A DNA stretch of 64,000 nt from a bacterium (GTDB lineage Bacteria; Ratteibacteria; UBA8468; B48-G9; DSTR01): the NCBI GenBank assembly GCA_029551285.1, contig JAKPFT010000018.1, forward strand, positions 50,847 through 114,846, in the 5' to 3' direction. The translations under genes were made by a program, and so were the position numbers. The notes below the pieces were generated by a model. The model saw only the letters and a program-made list of their open reading frames with translations. It did not search any database and was not told the origin of the DNA. Below are positions 17,236-25,970 of this stretch, piece by piece (the first letter of the stretch is position 1; every line of letters begins with the position of its first letter).

Positions 17236-18123
17236 GTGGAAGTGAAAAGTGTGCTGGAACTGATTGGTCAGACAGCGCTGGTGCGTCTGGGCAAAGAACG
17301 AATTTTTGCCAAGGCTGAGTTTCTCAATCCTGGCGGCAGCATCAAGGATAGGGTAGCCCTGGCTATGATTGAAGGCGCCGAGCGCCGGGGCCGGCTAAAA
17401 CCGGACTCCATTATCGTGGAACCAACTTCTGGCAATACCGGTATCGCTGTGGCTCTGGTTGGCCGTCTTAAGGGTTACCGGGTGCGGATTGTTATGCCGG
17501 AAGGAATGAGTGAGGAAAGGAAAAAAATTATCAGAGCGTTAGGGGCAGAACTTATCCTGACGCCGGACCGTACCGGGATTGCCGGAGCGGTGGAAAAGGT
17601 GAGGGAACTGGCGGCGCAGGACCCAAGAATTTATGTCCCCCAGCAGTTTGAAAATCCGGACAATCCCAGGTGTCATTATGAACAAACGGCGGTGGAACTG
17701 TGGCGACAGATGGACGGCGAGATTTGCGCCTTTGTAGCCGGTGTGGGTAGCGGCGGGACACTTCAGGGCGTGGGCAAGTTTCTGAAAGACAAAAAACCGA
17801 AAATACTGGTGGCAGCAGTAGAACCAAAGGGTGTCTCGGCTCTTTTAGGCCATGAGCCGGGGCTTCATCGTATTCAGGGAATTGGCGATGGTTTTATTCC
17901 GGCCATCCTGGACGTTTCTCTGGTGGACCGGGTGATAGAAGTCAGTGATGAAGACGCCATTGAAACCACCCGCTGGCTCAGCCGGCAGCACGGTCTGCTG
18001 GTAGGCACTTCCTCAGGAGCCAATGTCTGGGCAGCCAGGCAGTTAGCGGCAGAATTAGACGGCAATATCGCCACCGTGCTTCCTGACCGGGCTGAACGCT
18101 ATTTCAGCACGGCTCTGCTTTAA
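17236..18123 (+). CDS. cysK: Cysteine synthase (O-acetylserine sulfhydrylase family)
   Basis: This 295-residue fold-type-II PLP enzyme has the Schiff-base lysine in NPGGSIKDRVA (about residue 34), the substrate loop PTSGNTGIAVA, the phosphate-binding GVGSGGTLQG and the C-terminal PDRAERYFSTAL. It would make cysteine from O-acetylserine and sulfide in the cytoplasm. A cystathionine beta-synthase-like or O-phosphoserine-dependent variant cannot be excluded. It begins with GTG after GAGAGAGG. It lies in one direction with a small unknown upstream and a secreted glycosidase 19 bases downstream, an odd functional pairing. Confidence 0.92.
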   Translation: MEVKSVLELIGQTALVRLGKERIFAKAEFLNPGGSIKDRVALAMIEGAERRGRLKPDSIIVEPTSGNTGIAVALVGRLKGYRVRIVMPEGMSEERKKIIRALGAELILTPDRTGIAGAVEKVRELAAQDPRIYVPQQFENPDNPRCHYEQTAVELWRQMDGEICAFVAGVGSGGTLQGVGKFLKDKKPKILVAAVEPKGVSALLGHEPGLHRIQGIGDGFIPAILDVSLVDRVIEVSDEDAIETTRWLSRQHGLLVGTSSGANVWAARQLAAELDGNIATVLPDRAERYFSTALL

Positions 18124-18142
18124 GAAAAATTTCAGGTGAGAA

Positions 18143-21100
18143 ATGAAAGCCGCTCAGTTTTTCCTTTTTTTTCTCGGGCTGGTTTTATTTCCTTTCAGTC
18201 AGGCCCGGGGTTACCAGCGGACCATTGAAGCCGAAGACTGCAGTCTGGAACCAGGCGGTTTCCGCATCCACCAGAACATAGGCAGTTATTCGGGTGAAGG
18301 GTATATGATTATTCTCTGGAAAGCCGGTCAGAGCCATGGCCGGCTCCAGAAAAAACTGGAATGTTCTCTTCCCCCGGGTCGGTACCGGCTTTCTCTGTTG
18401 ACCTTTGCGGAAGGAGCGGAGAACGCCAATCAGGTACGGTTGGCCCTTAACGGTGCGGCCACTACTCTTTCCTGGCCTGACAGGACAGTGGCGGCTGGAC
18501 AGCGGCACTGGCTTTCCGGTGAGGTGGTGACGCAACAGCCCGGAGACCTTTTTTCTCTTGAGGTTTTGAAAGCCCACGAGCGGTTAATCCTTGATACTTT
18601 CAGGATAGAATCAGTCCTGCCGTCTGAGGGTAAAGTGGCGCCTCCTGGAAACTTAGTGGAAAACAGCAGTTTTGAGGGCCTGACGGCCGACTGGTTCACC
18701 CCCTATCAGTGTGGTTACGCTCTCCTGCCGGGCTACATTGATTTAACACAGGCCTACCATGGCCAGAGCAGCCTGCGTCTGCCCGGACCGATGAGTGTGC
18801 TTTCCCGGCCCTATCAGGTTGAGGCCGGCCAGGTGTATTCTCTTTCTCTGTGGGCGAAAACAGTCCAGGCCACGGAGGTTTCTCTGGCCCTCACCGGAGA
18901 AATGGGCTGGAAAAGTTTTCTTCACAGGAAGTTTACTCTTAGTCCCGAACAGGGCTGGCAGCGGCTGGTCCTTACCGGCGAAGTGCCGGCCAGGCTCGCA
19001 GAGCTCATGATTAAGATAGAAGTTAGCGGACCTGTCTGGCTTGACGCGGTGCAGCTGGAACGAGGTCAGCCCACGGCTTATCAACCGAAGAATCCAGTGA
19101 GTCTCGGTTTTCTCTGGCCAGAAGTGGGCCGGGTCTTTCTTCAGGGGAAAAATGTCACCTGGCAGGTCCTTTTTTCCGGCCAGGGTGAGACGACAGTGGT
19201 TTTTGCTTACTCTGTCTATGACATAAACGACCGGCTGGTTCAGAGGAAAGAAGAAAGGATTGCGCTAAGACAGGGTTTTGCCCGGAAGACGATAGAACTG
19301 CCAGGAGATAAAAGTGGCATCTACCGGGTCCGATGCACCAGCCCGGAGAAGAAGGAATTAACTTACGCGGTCGTGCCTGAATACGCAGAGCCGGATTCGG
19401 TGCTGGGGGCCTACATTACCTTGAAGGAGGAACCACTGGCCATTCTTTCCCGGATGGGCATCCGCTGGAATAATACCTTAAGTTGTGGTGGCATCCTGGG
19501 CACCTGGAGTCTGGTGGAACCGGAGAAGGGTAAGTTTGTCTGGGCGGACGAGGCTGTGGCACTGGCCGAAAAATACGGGTTCAAAATTCTGGCCAATCTC
19601 CACGCCTATTTCCCCCGCTGGGTCCTTTCCCGGGAACCGCCGGAGGAACCGTTCCTGAAGACCGGCAACCAGTATTTCAGACTATCAGACTGGGAAAATT
19701 TCGTGCAGAAAACCGTGGAGCATTATCGGGACAGGATTAGATACTGGCTGGTGATTGACGAGCCCTATCACCTCTTTACGGCCGAGGAGTACGCCCGGCT
19801 GTTGGCCGCCACCTTCAGGGTGATTAAGAAGGTTGACCCGACCGCTAAGGTTTTCGCCCATGGTGGTTTCTCCGATGGTTTCCTGCCGGCCGTCGTGGAA
19901 AAAGTTGGGCCGGATTGTTTTGACGGCATCAGCGACTACTGCCGGAGGAAGGAACACGCTCAGCTGATAGGTTCTCTGGCCCGGCGGTATAACAAGAGTT
20001 TCTGGTCAGTGGAATACGGCGGCTATGCCAGTTTTTTCAGCGAAACCGAGCCGCCTGACTCCATAGGCTCCCGGGATTCCACGCAGCGGCTTCTGGAGAG
20101 CGCCATCCGCTCTCTGTGCTGGGGGCCGGCCGAGAAGTACCTGAGGTACGACGCGCGTTACCCCGGTCCGTACCCATCCTATCAGAAATACTGCACCATG
20201 TTTGAATACGACGGTTCCCTGAAAGCGCCGGCGGTAGCCTATTCTGTGCTGAACAAACTTCTCTGCGGTTATCAGGGCCAGGAAGAGATTGAGGGTGACA
20301 GACGGCTGAAAATTTTCCTTTTTCAGAAGGGTGAAGAAAGACTGGTGGCTTGCTGGAGTGGCAGTGGCCGGCTCTACCGGCTGGTCCTGCCAGAAAGGGC
20401 CAGTTCCTGGAAGATACTGGATATGATGGGGAACGAAGTGGAAAAGGAAGTCGGCCAGGGCAAGGTCAGCCTTCTTCTTGGTCCCCGGCCGGTTTATTTC
20501 TGCCACTTGAAACCGGAAGACATTAAGGTGTTTTCCGCGGCCGGCCTGGAAGAACTGCTTTCTCTGACCACGGCTTGTGTGCCTGACGAAGCAGGTATCT
20601 TAGCCCTGAAGGTGAACCTGAAAAATACCCTGTCGGAAACAGCCAGCGGTAGCCTTGGTTTTTCGCGGGAAGCCCAGTATCTCCTGCGAAATCCAGGCCA
20701 GCGGCAGCGCTTTTCTCTCCAGCCGGGACAGTCCTTTAGTTTCCTTTTCCCGTTAAACTTTGGCCAGCGGGATGTGGTGGAAAACAAACTTCTGGAGTTA
20801 GAACTGGCCGGTCCGGGTCTGGACAGTTACTTCCGCCAGAGACTCAGTTACGCCGGCTCTCGGAAAGTCAGTTTCCCGATAGAAGTGGACGGCGATTTGA
20901 AGGAGTGGACACCATTTCTTGACTGGACCGACGACCGCAGTCTGAGGCTGGACCGAGCCACCGTGAACCAGGAAAAGTCAGTCCGGCTGACAGGGCGATG
21001 TCTGCCAGCCTGGGATGAAGAATATCTTTACCTGACCTTTCAGGTTTCAGCGCCAGAGGCATCCCCTGAGCATCAACTGAGGGTTTATCTCCAGCCGGAA

Positions 21101-21409
21101 GGACGGCAGGGAACAGCTTACCAGTTAGTGTTCAGACCCTTTGAGAAACCGGCGGCTCTTTACGGTTCCTTAGCGGAGAAGGTCGTCTGGGCTTTCAAGG
21201 AGGGGCAGGGGAGAAACTATAACCTGGAGATGAAGATCCCCTGGAAACAAGTGGGCGTTACCGGAAGGGCTGGCAGCAGCCTCTGGTTTAACGCAGTACT
21301 GGTTCAAACTGAGGGAAACCGTCTGGTAGCGGAAAAAGCCTGGGCGGCAGACCTGGTAGCCGGAGAAGAAAAATTAGGGTTGGGTCAACTTTACCTTATC
21401 AGGGAGTGA
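18143..21409 (+). CDS. Secreted multidomain glycosidase-like protein with CBM9-like tail
   Basis: This 1088-residue protein has a signal peptide (AAQFFLFFLGLVLFPFSQARG), then a sandwich resembling CBM6/35 (about 25-145). A second jelly-roll CBM (about 160-310) and an Ig-like domain (about 320-410) follow. The clan GH-A-like barrel (about 425-720) has TLSCGGILGTWSLVEPEKGK, WLVIDEPYH at the acid/base position and WSVEYGG as a possible nucleophile strand. The tail (about 910-1088) is CBM9-like (FPIEVDGDLKEW...DEEYLYLTFQV). It is a paralogue of the 933-residue protein at 7852. It probably attacks an extracellular polysaccharide; the linkage is unknown. The stop overlaps the region of the next start. 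Confidence 0.75.
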   Translation: MKAAQFFLFFLGLVLFPFSQARGYQRTIEAEDCSLEPGGFRIHQNIGSYSGEGYMIILWKAGQSHGRLQKKLECSLPPGRYRLSLLTFAEGAENANQVRLALNGAATTLSWPDRTVAAGQRHWLSGEVVTQQPGDLFSLEVLKAHERLILDTFRIESVLPSEGKVAPPGNLVENSSFEGLTADWFTPYQCGYALLPGYIDLTQAYHGQSSLRLPGPMSVLSRPYQVEAGQVYSLSLWAKTVQATEVSLALTGEMGWKSFLHRKFTLSPEQGWQRLVLTGEVPARLAELMIKIEVSGPVWLDAVQLERGQPTAYQPKNPVSLGFLWPEVGRVFLQGKNVTWQVLFSGQGETTVVFAYSVYDINDRLVQRKEERIALRQGFARKTIELPGDKSGIYRVRCTSPEKKELTYAVVPEYAEPDSVLGAYITLKEEPLAILSRMGIRWNNTLSCGGILGTWSLVEPEKGKFVWADEAVALAEKYGFKILANLHAYFPRWVLSREPPEEPFLKTGNQYFRLSDWENFVQKTVEHYRDRIRYWLVIDEPYHLFTAEEYARLLAATFRVIKKVDPTAKVFAHGGFSDGFLPAVVEKVGPDCFDGISDYCRRKEHAQLIGSLARRYNKSFWSVEYGGYASFFSETEPPDSIGSRDSTQRLLESAIRSLCWGPAEKYLRYDARYPGPYPSYQKYCTMFEYDGSLKAPAVAYSVLNKLLCGYQGQEEIEGDRRLKIFLFQKGEERLVACWSGSGRLYRLVLPERASSWKILDMMGNEVEKEVGQGKVSLLLGPRPVYFCHLKPEDIKVFSAAGLEELLSLTTACVPDEAGILALKVNLKNTLSETASGSLGFSREAQYLLRNPGQRQRFSLQPGQSFSFLFPLNFGQRDVVENKLLELELAGPGLDSYFRQRLSYAGSRKVSFPIEVDGDLKEWTPFLDWTDDRSLRLDRATVNQEKSVRLTGRCLPAWDEEYLYLTFQVSAPEASPEHQLRVYLQPEGRQGTAYQLVFRPFEKPAALYGSLAEKVVWAFKEGQGRNYNLEMKIPWKQVGVTGRAGSSLWFNAVLVQTEGNRLVAEKAWAADLVAGEEKLGLGQLYLIRE

Positions 21410-21411
21410 CA

Positions 21412-22482
21412 ATGAATACCAGAGAGTTGTGGCTGAATATTATGCATTACAGGGGTCATGACCGGATGCCGGTAATTCACTGGACCCAGTGGCCGGAAAC
21501 AACCGAACGCTGGCATCGGGAAGGCTGGCCGCAGGAGACAGACATCCATACCTTTCTGGGTACCAGCCCCCACTGGTTCGGCCTGGGCGTGAACCTGAGT
21601 CTTTTTCCGCTTTTTGAACAGAAGGTGCTGGAAGAAACGGATGAGTACCGCATCGTCAGGGGTGACGACGGCGTTATCCAGCAGGAATGGAAAAATAAAA
21701 GTTGTATTCCGCACTACCTTGATTTCAGTTTGAAAACAGCTGGCGACTGGCCGGAGTTTAAGAAAAGGTTGCAGCCGGACAGTCAGAGAATTCCACCGGA
21801 CCTTGACCAGAAAATTGCTGTGGCCTTAGCCAGCGGGTTACCGGTAGTTTTCAGCACGGCTTCCCTGATGGGCTGGATCAGAAACTGGATGGGGGTAGTG
21901 AACATGTCTTATCTGATGTATGATGCGCCGACGGTGTACGCTGATATGGTGATGACCCTGACGGACCTGACCTGCTGGGCGATTGACCAGGTTTTTCCGA
22001 AAATGGGCCGGCCGCCGGATATGGCTTTTGGCTGGGAGGACATCTGTGGCAAGGCTGGACCGCTGGTCAGTCCGGATCTCTTCCGCAAGTACGTGGCGCC
22101 AGGCTACCGGCGGATAAGGGAAAAGATAGAAAGTTATGGGGTCAGTCTCTTAGGAATAGACAGCGACGGCGATGTCCGGAGTTTGGTCGGACCGTGGCTG
22201 GAAGCAGGGGTTAATGTGCAGTTTCCGGTGGAAATCGGCACCTGGCAGGCTGACCCTTACCAGTTGCGGCGGCAGTTTGGCCGGGAACTTCGCATCATCG
22301 GCGGTTTTAACAAACTTGCTCTGGAAAAAGGGCCGGCTGAGATTGACGCGGAGATAGCCAGGCGCTGGCCACTGATGAAGGAAGGCGGTTTTGTTCTTAT
22401 GCCTGACCATCTCATCACGCCGGGTACTTCTCTGGACAATTATCGCTACTTTCTGAACAGAGTGCGTTCTTTGCGTTTTTGA
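21412..22482 (+). CDS. URO-D/MtbA-fold methyltransferase-like protein 2
   Basis: This protein of about 356 residues belongs to the URO-D superfamily (MPVIHWTQWPETTERW opening, AFGWEDICGKAGPLVSPDLF central, VQFPVEIGTWQADPYQLRR and LRIIGGFNKLALEKG near the end). Such proteins in carbohydrate clusters lack the heme-pathway context and are thought to act in corrinoid-linked methyl transfer; the substrate is not known. The ATG at 21412 is preferred to the GTG at 21406 because AGGGAG then lies at normal spacing. It is tightly coupled to the secreted glycosidase upstream and to an SGNH hydrolase 15 bases downstream. Confidence 0.75.
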   Translation: MNTRELWLNIMHYRGHDRMPVIHWTQWPETTERWHREGWPQETDIHTFLGTSPHWFGLGVNLSLFPLFEQKVLEETDEYRIVRGDDGVIQQEWKNKSCIPHYLDFSLKTAGDWPEFKKRLQPDSQRIPPDLDQKIAVALASGLPVVFSTASLMGWIRNWMGVVNMSYLMYDAPTVYADMVMTLTDLTCWAIDQVFPKMGRPPDMAFGWEDICGKAGPLVSPDLFRKYVAPGYRRIREKIESYGVSLLGIDSDGDVRSLVGPWLEAGVNVQFPVEIGTWQADPYQLRRQFGRELRIIGGFNKLALEKGPAEIDAEIARRWPLMKEGGFVLMPDHLITPGTSLDNYRYFLNRVRSLRF

Positions 22483-22497
22483 CACCGGGAGAGAGCC

Positions 22498-23526
22498 ATG
22501 ATTTTTGAAAATGTTGAGTTGCATAATGTGGCCGAGGTGACCAGGTGTGACGGGCAGTCCGGGGTCAGGCTGCAGCGTGTTCCGGAAGAGGTGCGGTTGA
22601 AACTCAACGCGGCTGCTCAGATGCGGATGCTGCAGCCGGATGGTGCGGAAATCAGATTTCTTTTTGATGGACCTGCCTGCCGGGTGACGCTTTCTTCCGA
22701 GGACCAGACCAGGGTCACCGTTTTTCATGGTCCTTTTGACGGAAGACAGCGCTTCCTCATCGGGAAAGAAGCCCGGACGATAGAGATTTCACAGCCGGTG
22801 TTTTTAGACCAGCTTGACGGGAAATACACTGAGAAGATGTTTTTTTCTCCGCGGGTGGTCCGGCTTATCCTGGGCGGTCCCCAGCGGGCGCCGGTCTGGT
22901 TTCACGGTATCCAGGGGGAAAAGGTGCGTCCTCCTGAGCCGGGAGAACTCCCGCGACAGCGCTATTTGGTCTACGGTACTTCCATCACCCACGGTTTTGA
23001 CGCCGAAGGGCCCCATCTGACCTACGTGGCGCAGACAGCCAGATTTCTCAGAGCCGACCTGATTAACTTAGGCGTTGGCGGTGCCGCCCACTGTGAACCG
23101 GAACTGGCCGATTACATTGCCACCCGTTCTGACTGGGACTTCGCTTCTTTAGAACTTTCCGTGAACATGCTCGGGTTTACACTGGAAGAGTTCTACCAGC
23201 GGGTGGGCTATTTCGTAAATCGGGTGGCTGGCGCGAATACAGGCAGGCCTGTACTCTGTATTACTCTTTACCCCTTCTTTCTTGACTTTGGCGTCGTCCC
23301 TCCTGGCCTTCAGTGCCAGGCTACCCCGGAGGAATACCGGCAGGCTCTGCGCGACATTGTGGCGGCCTGCCCCTGCCCCAATGTTCATCTGGTGGAGGGT
23401 CCCGAGATACTCAGAGAGATGACCAATCTCACCTGCGACTTAATTCATCCCGGCGATTATGGGATGATGGAGATGGCGCGGCACCTGACAGAAAAGTGGC
23501 AAAGTCTTGCCAGCAGAAAACATTAG
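22498..23526 (+). CDS. SGNH/GDSL-family hydrolase (carbohydrate esterase-like)
   Basis: This 342-residue protein has an N-terminal beta-sandwich (about 1-155) followed by an SGNH domain. That domain contains the nucleophile block YLVYGTSITHG, the GVGGAAHCEPE block and the catalytic Asp/His block CDLIHPGDYGMMEMA. The two-domain layout resembles acetyl esterases that deacetylate sugars. No signal peptide is visible, so it may work on imported oligosaccharides. It ends the cysK/glycosidase/URO-D gene run and is convergent with the HAD gene after a 16-base gap. Confidence 0.82.
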   Translation: MIFENVELHNVAEVTRCDGQSGVRLQRVPEEVRLKLNAAAQMRMLQPDGAEIRFLFDGPACRVTLSSEDQTRVTVFHGPFDGRQRFLIGKEARTIEISQPVFLDQLDGKYTEKMFFSPRVVRLILGGPQRAPVWFHGIQGEKVRPPEPGELPRQRYLVYGTSITHGFDAEGPHLTYVAQTARFLRADLINLGVGGAAHCEPELADYIATRSDWDFASLELSVNMLGFTLEEFYQRVGYFVNRVAGANTGRPVLCITLYPFFLDFGVVPPGLQCQATPEEYRQALRDIVAACPCPNVHLVEGPEILREMTNLTCDLIHPGDYGMMEMARHLTEKWQSLASRKH

Positions 23527-23542
23527 CCAGAGACCCTTCCGG

Positions 23543-24322
23543 TTAAAGGACCGGCAGAAGTTCCGGCAATTCTTTCAGACTGGAAATAATGGCCTGGGGT
23601 TTGACCCCGGAAGGAAGTTTCTCTCCGTCCCGATTGACCCAGACAGCCTTCATTCCGGTTTTCAGAGCTCCGGAGATGTCGTTGAGCCAGCTGTTGCCGA
23701 CCATGCAGGCTTCCCGGGGCGAGACCGACAGGGCGGAAAGAGCCAGCCGGAAAATTTCAGGGGCTGGCTTGCCGCGGCCCAGGTCTGAAGAAACAACCAC
23801 CACACTGAAAAATCTTGCTAAACCAGCCTGGTTAATCTTCTCACACTGATGGCGCCGCAGACCATTGGTGACCATTGCTAACGGCCAGGAAGAAAGCCGC
23901 TTCAGCACCGGCCGGACCTCTGGAAAAAGCCGGTGTCGCTGCCGGCATTCCTTCCGGTAGCAGGTGGCCATCTCTTCCGCCAGAGAAAGGTCTTCTATCC
24001 CTGATTTTCTCAGGGCTTCCTGCCAGCAGCGCCGGCGAAAATCGGGAATCCACGACTGCATTATTCTGGCTTCTGGTATCTCGTCGGCAAAATCAGCCCA
24101 TAAGGCTTCCCGCGGGGAAATACCGACCTGCTGACACCACCGATAAGCCGGGGCAGTTTTCCAGAAGTCTTCCGCCAGGCCCTGGATGGTCTTAAGAAGT
24201 TTCTCCGGGGAAAGACCATAACGGCGGTAAGCCAGAGACGCGGCAGCGAGAAAAGCCTCTTCCGTGGCTTTTTCTTCCAGAATCAGGGTATCGTCCAGGT
24301 CAAAAAGAACTGCCTTTACCAT
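23543..24322 (-). CDS. HAD-superfamily phosphatase
   Basis: This 259-residue HAD hydrolase has motif I FDLDDTL (residues 7-13), motif II VTNGLRRHQCEK, the motif III lysine in RGKPAPEIF and motif IV MVGNSWLNDISG. The helical cap between motifs I and II is of the C1 type, as in phosphoglycolate phosphatase-like and YjjG-like enzymes. It dephosphorylates a small cytoplasmic metabolite that cannot be named from the sequence. AGGAGA precedes the ATG. It stands alone on the minus strand. Confidence 0.87.
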   Translation of the reverse strand: MVKAVLFDLDDTLILEEKATEEAFLAAASLAYRRYGLSPEKLLKTIQGLAEDFWKTAPAYRWCQQVGISPREALWADFADEIPEARIMQSWIPDFRRRCWQEALRKSGIEDLSLAEEMATCYRKECRQRHRLFPEVRPVLKRLSSWPLAMVTNGLRRHQCEKINQAGLARFFSVVVVSSDLGRGKPAPEIFRLALSALSVSPREACMVGNSWLNDISGALKTGMKAVWVNRDGEKLPSGVKPQAIISSLKELPELLPVL

Positions 24323-24404
24323 GTCTTTCTCCTGGCCATCAGTGTATCAGCTTTTTTTCTCTTCCCCAAGATGCCGTGAGTCGGAGGTGATAATTTTTTC
24401 TCTC

Positions 24405-24433
24405 TTTACTAAGAGAGGTTGCCGGGGTATGAT
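24405..24433 (+). promoter_or_regulatory. Promoter for the small secreted protein gene
   Basis: TTTACT (24405-24410), a 17-base spacer and TATGAT (24428-24433) lie 30 bases before the ATG at 24464, followed by the strong AAAGGAGGTGAG ribosome site. With the terminator at 24826 this makes a complete single-gene unit. Confidence 0.6.
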
Positions 24434-24463
24434 AAGTTAACTGCAGAAAAAGGAGGTGAGACC

Positions 24464-24802
24464 ATGAAAAAGTTGATGCTGGTTGTGCTGGCGGTCGTTC
24501 TGGTGGCAGGCTGGGCTGGCTATGTCTTCAGTCAGGAAAAACCTGATGCGGCCAAGATGCAGGAGTACCGGGAAATTAAGATGAAGATGATGGCGATTGA
24601 AAGAAAGGCCATGGCGGAAGACACAGAACTGAAACAGATAGCCCAGCAGATGAAGGAACTGGAAATGAAGCGGAAGGCTAGATTGGAAACGGTTCTGGCT
24701 GGCAACCAGGAGTATCAGGAGCTGAAAAAGAAGGAAGAAGAGCTGAGGCCCACGCCAACGGCGCCGCCCAAGCCGGCCGAGAAACCCGAGGTAAAAAAGT
24801 AG
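24464..24802 (+). CDS. Small secreted coiled-coil protein with proline-rich tail
   Basis: The start at 24464 is chosen over the track start because AAAGGAGGTGAG lies immediately before it. The 112-residue product has a signal peptide (KKLMLVVLAVVLVAGWAGYVFS), then about 65 residues of highly charged helix rich in Lys, Glu and Met that should form a coiled coil, and a Pro/Lys tail (RPTPTAPPKPAEKP). It has no cysteine, so it is not a lipoprotein. The layout recalls small periplasmic chaperone-like or envelope proteins, but no family can be assigned. Its own strong promoter, ribosome site and terminator suggest high expression. Confidence 0.8.
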   Translation: MKKLMLVVLAVVLVAGWAGYVFSQEKPDAAKMQEYREIKMKMMAIERKAMAEDTELKQIAQQMKELEMKRKARLETVLAGNQEYQELKKKEEELRPTPTAPPKPAEKPEVKK

Positions 24803-24825
24803 CAGTTTTTGTCTCATTTCTGGAG

Positions 24826-24863
24826 AAATGGTCGGGAACTTCCCCCGACCATTTCTTTTTTCT
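24826..24863 (+). terminator. Rho-independent terminator
   Basis: AAATGGTCGGG and CCCGACCATTT form a perfect 11-bp stem with a short loop, followed by CTTTTTTCT. It ends the unit for the small secreted protein. Confidence 0.9.
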
Positions 24864-24887
24864 CCTTCCTGCTAACTGTCCGGTGAG

Positions 24888-24915
24888 TTGACAGCCTACA
24901 ACGATTTAGTAAAAT
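24888..24915 (+). promoter_or_regulatory. Promoter for the LacI-type regulator (leaderless arrangement)
   Basis: TTGACA (24888-24893), a 16-base spacer and TAAAAT (24910-24915) end six bases before the ATG at 24922. The expected transcription start coincides with the start codon, and there is no Shine-Dalgarno site. Confidence 0.6.
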
Positions 24916-24921
24916 GTTGCC

Positions 24922-25956
24922 ATGAGACGCCGGGTTACCCTGAAGGATGTGGCCCGAAAATCAGGTCTGGCCGTGGCCACCGTTTCGGCCATCTGCCGCG
25001 GCAAGGGCGATTTTTTTCATATTTCCAGGAAGACACAGGAGCGGGTCCTCCGGATTGCCGAAAAAATGGGTTACCGGCGCAACAGCCTGGCGTTTTCTTT
25101 AAGGACCGGTAGCAGCAATTTTGTGGCCGTGTTAGGTCGAACCTTTCGCATTCCTGTTACCCAGGAAAGACAGAACTTTATTGCCCAGTTGTTTATCCAC
25201 CTTGGTTTTCAGGCTCTTCTCTACGATTTCCACTGGTTTGACGGTAAGGAAGAAGAACTTCTTCACACTGTTGAAGAAATACCCTGTGCCGGTATGGTTG
25301 TCTCCGATGTGAACACCAGGCGGCTCTTTCAGACTCTGAGGCAGGGGCAGACCCGCCTTCCCTGCGTTCTGGTTGATTCTGAATATCACGCCGGTCTTGA
25401 CCATGTTTACCTGGACAGAAGCAGTGTCTCTTACCTGGCGGCCAGCCACCTTTTGAAAACTGGATATACCAGAATTGTCTATACCATCCCGGTAGAAAAA
25501 AAGTTCTGGTTGTTGCAGGAGAGAAGGCGGGGTTTTGTCAGGGCAATGGCTGAAGCCGGCCGACAGGCCAGTCAGGCAAACTTCCTCTGGGTTGAGTCAG
25601 AGGGAAAATTTTCCTACCAGATCGGTCTGGAATTAGGCGAGAAGATAGCCACCAGCAGAAAAAAACCAGAAGCGGTGATGGCTTTAAACGACCAGATCGC
25701 CATCGGGTTAATGCGCGGTCTGCAGAGAAGGGGCCTGCGGGTGCCGGAAGACATTGCCCTGGTGGGTTCAGAAAATCTGCCTGAAGGCGAGTTTTGCCAG
25801 GTCCCGCTGACCAGTGTTGACTTCAGAGTCAAAGAAGTTGCTCAGCAGACAGTGGAGTTGTTTCGTCGCAGGCTTTCCGGGGACTGGTCAGATTTTCCGA
25901 AAGAAATCGTAGTCCAGCCAGAACTGGTGATTCGGTCTTCGTGCGGCTGCCGGTAA
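24922..25956 (+). CDS. LacI-family transcriptional regulator
   Basis: This 344-residue protein has an N-terminal helix-turn-helix (TLKDVARKSGLAVATVSAIC) and hinge helix, then a periplasmic-binding-protein-like effector domain with AVMALNDQIAIGLMRGLQ and DIALVGSENLP, ending in LVIRSSCGCR. It would repress or activate sugar-utilisation genes in response to a sugar effector. No operator was found by eye, but the palindrome at 4617-4644 is one candidate target among many. Promoter geometry predicts a leaderless messenger. It is convergent with the URO-D-like gene at 25971. Confidence 0.93.
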   Translation: MRRRVTLKDVARKSGLAVATVSAICRGKGDFFHISRKTQERVLRIAEKMGYRRNSLAFSLRTGSSNFVAVLGRTFRIPVTQERQNFIAQLFIHLGFQALLYDFHWFDGKEEELLHTVEEIPCAGMVVSDVNTRRLFQTLRQGQTRLPCVLVDSEYHAGLDHVYLDRSSVSYLAASHLLKTGYTRIVYTIPVEKKFWLLQERRRGFVRAMAEAGRQASQANFLWVESEGKFSYQIGLELGEKIATSRKKPEAVMALNDQIAIGLMRGLQRRGLRVPEDIALVGSENLPEGEFCQVPLTSVDFRVKEVAQQTVELFRRRLSGDWSDFPKEIVVQPELVIRSSCGCR

Positions 25957-25970
25957 AAAGGTTCTGCCGG

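Noticed and set aside
22150-22728. 192-codon minus-strand ORF
   Set aside because: It spans the junction of two well-supported plus-strand genes and shows no family pattern.
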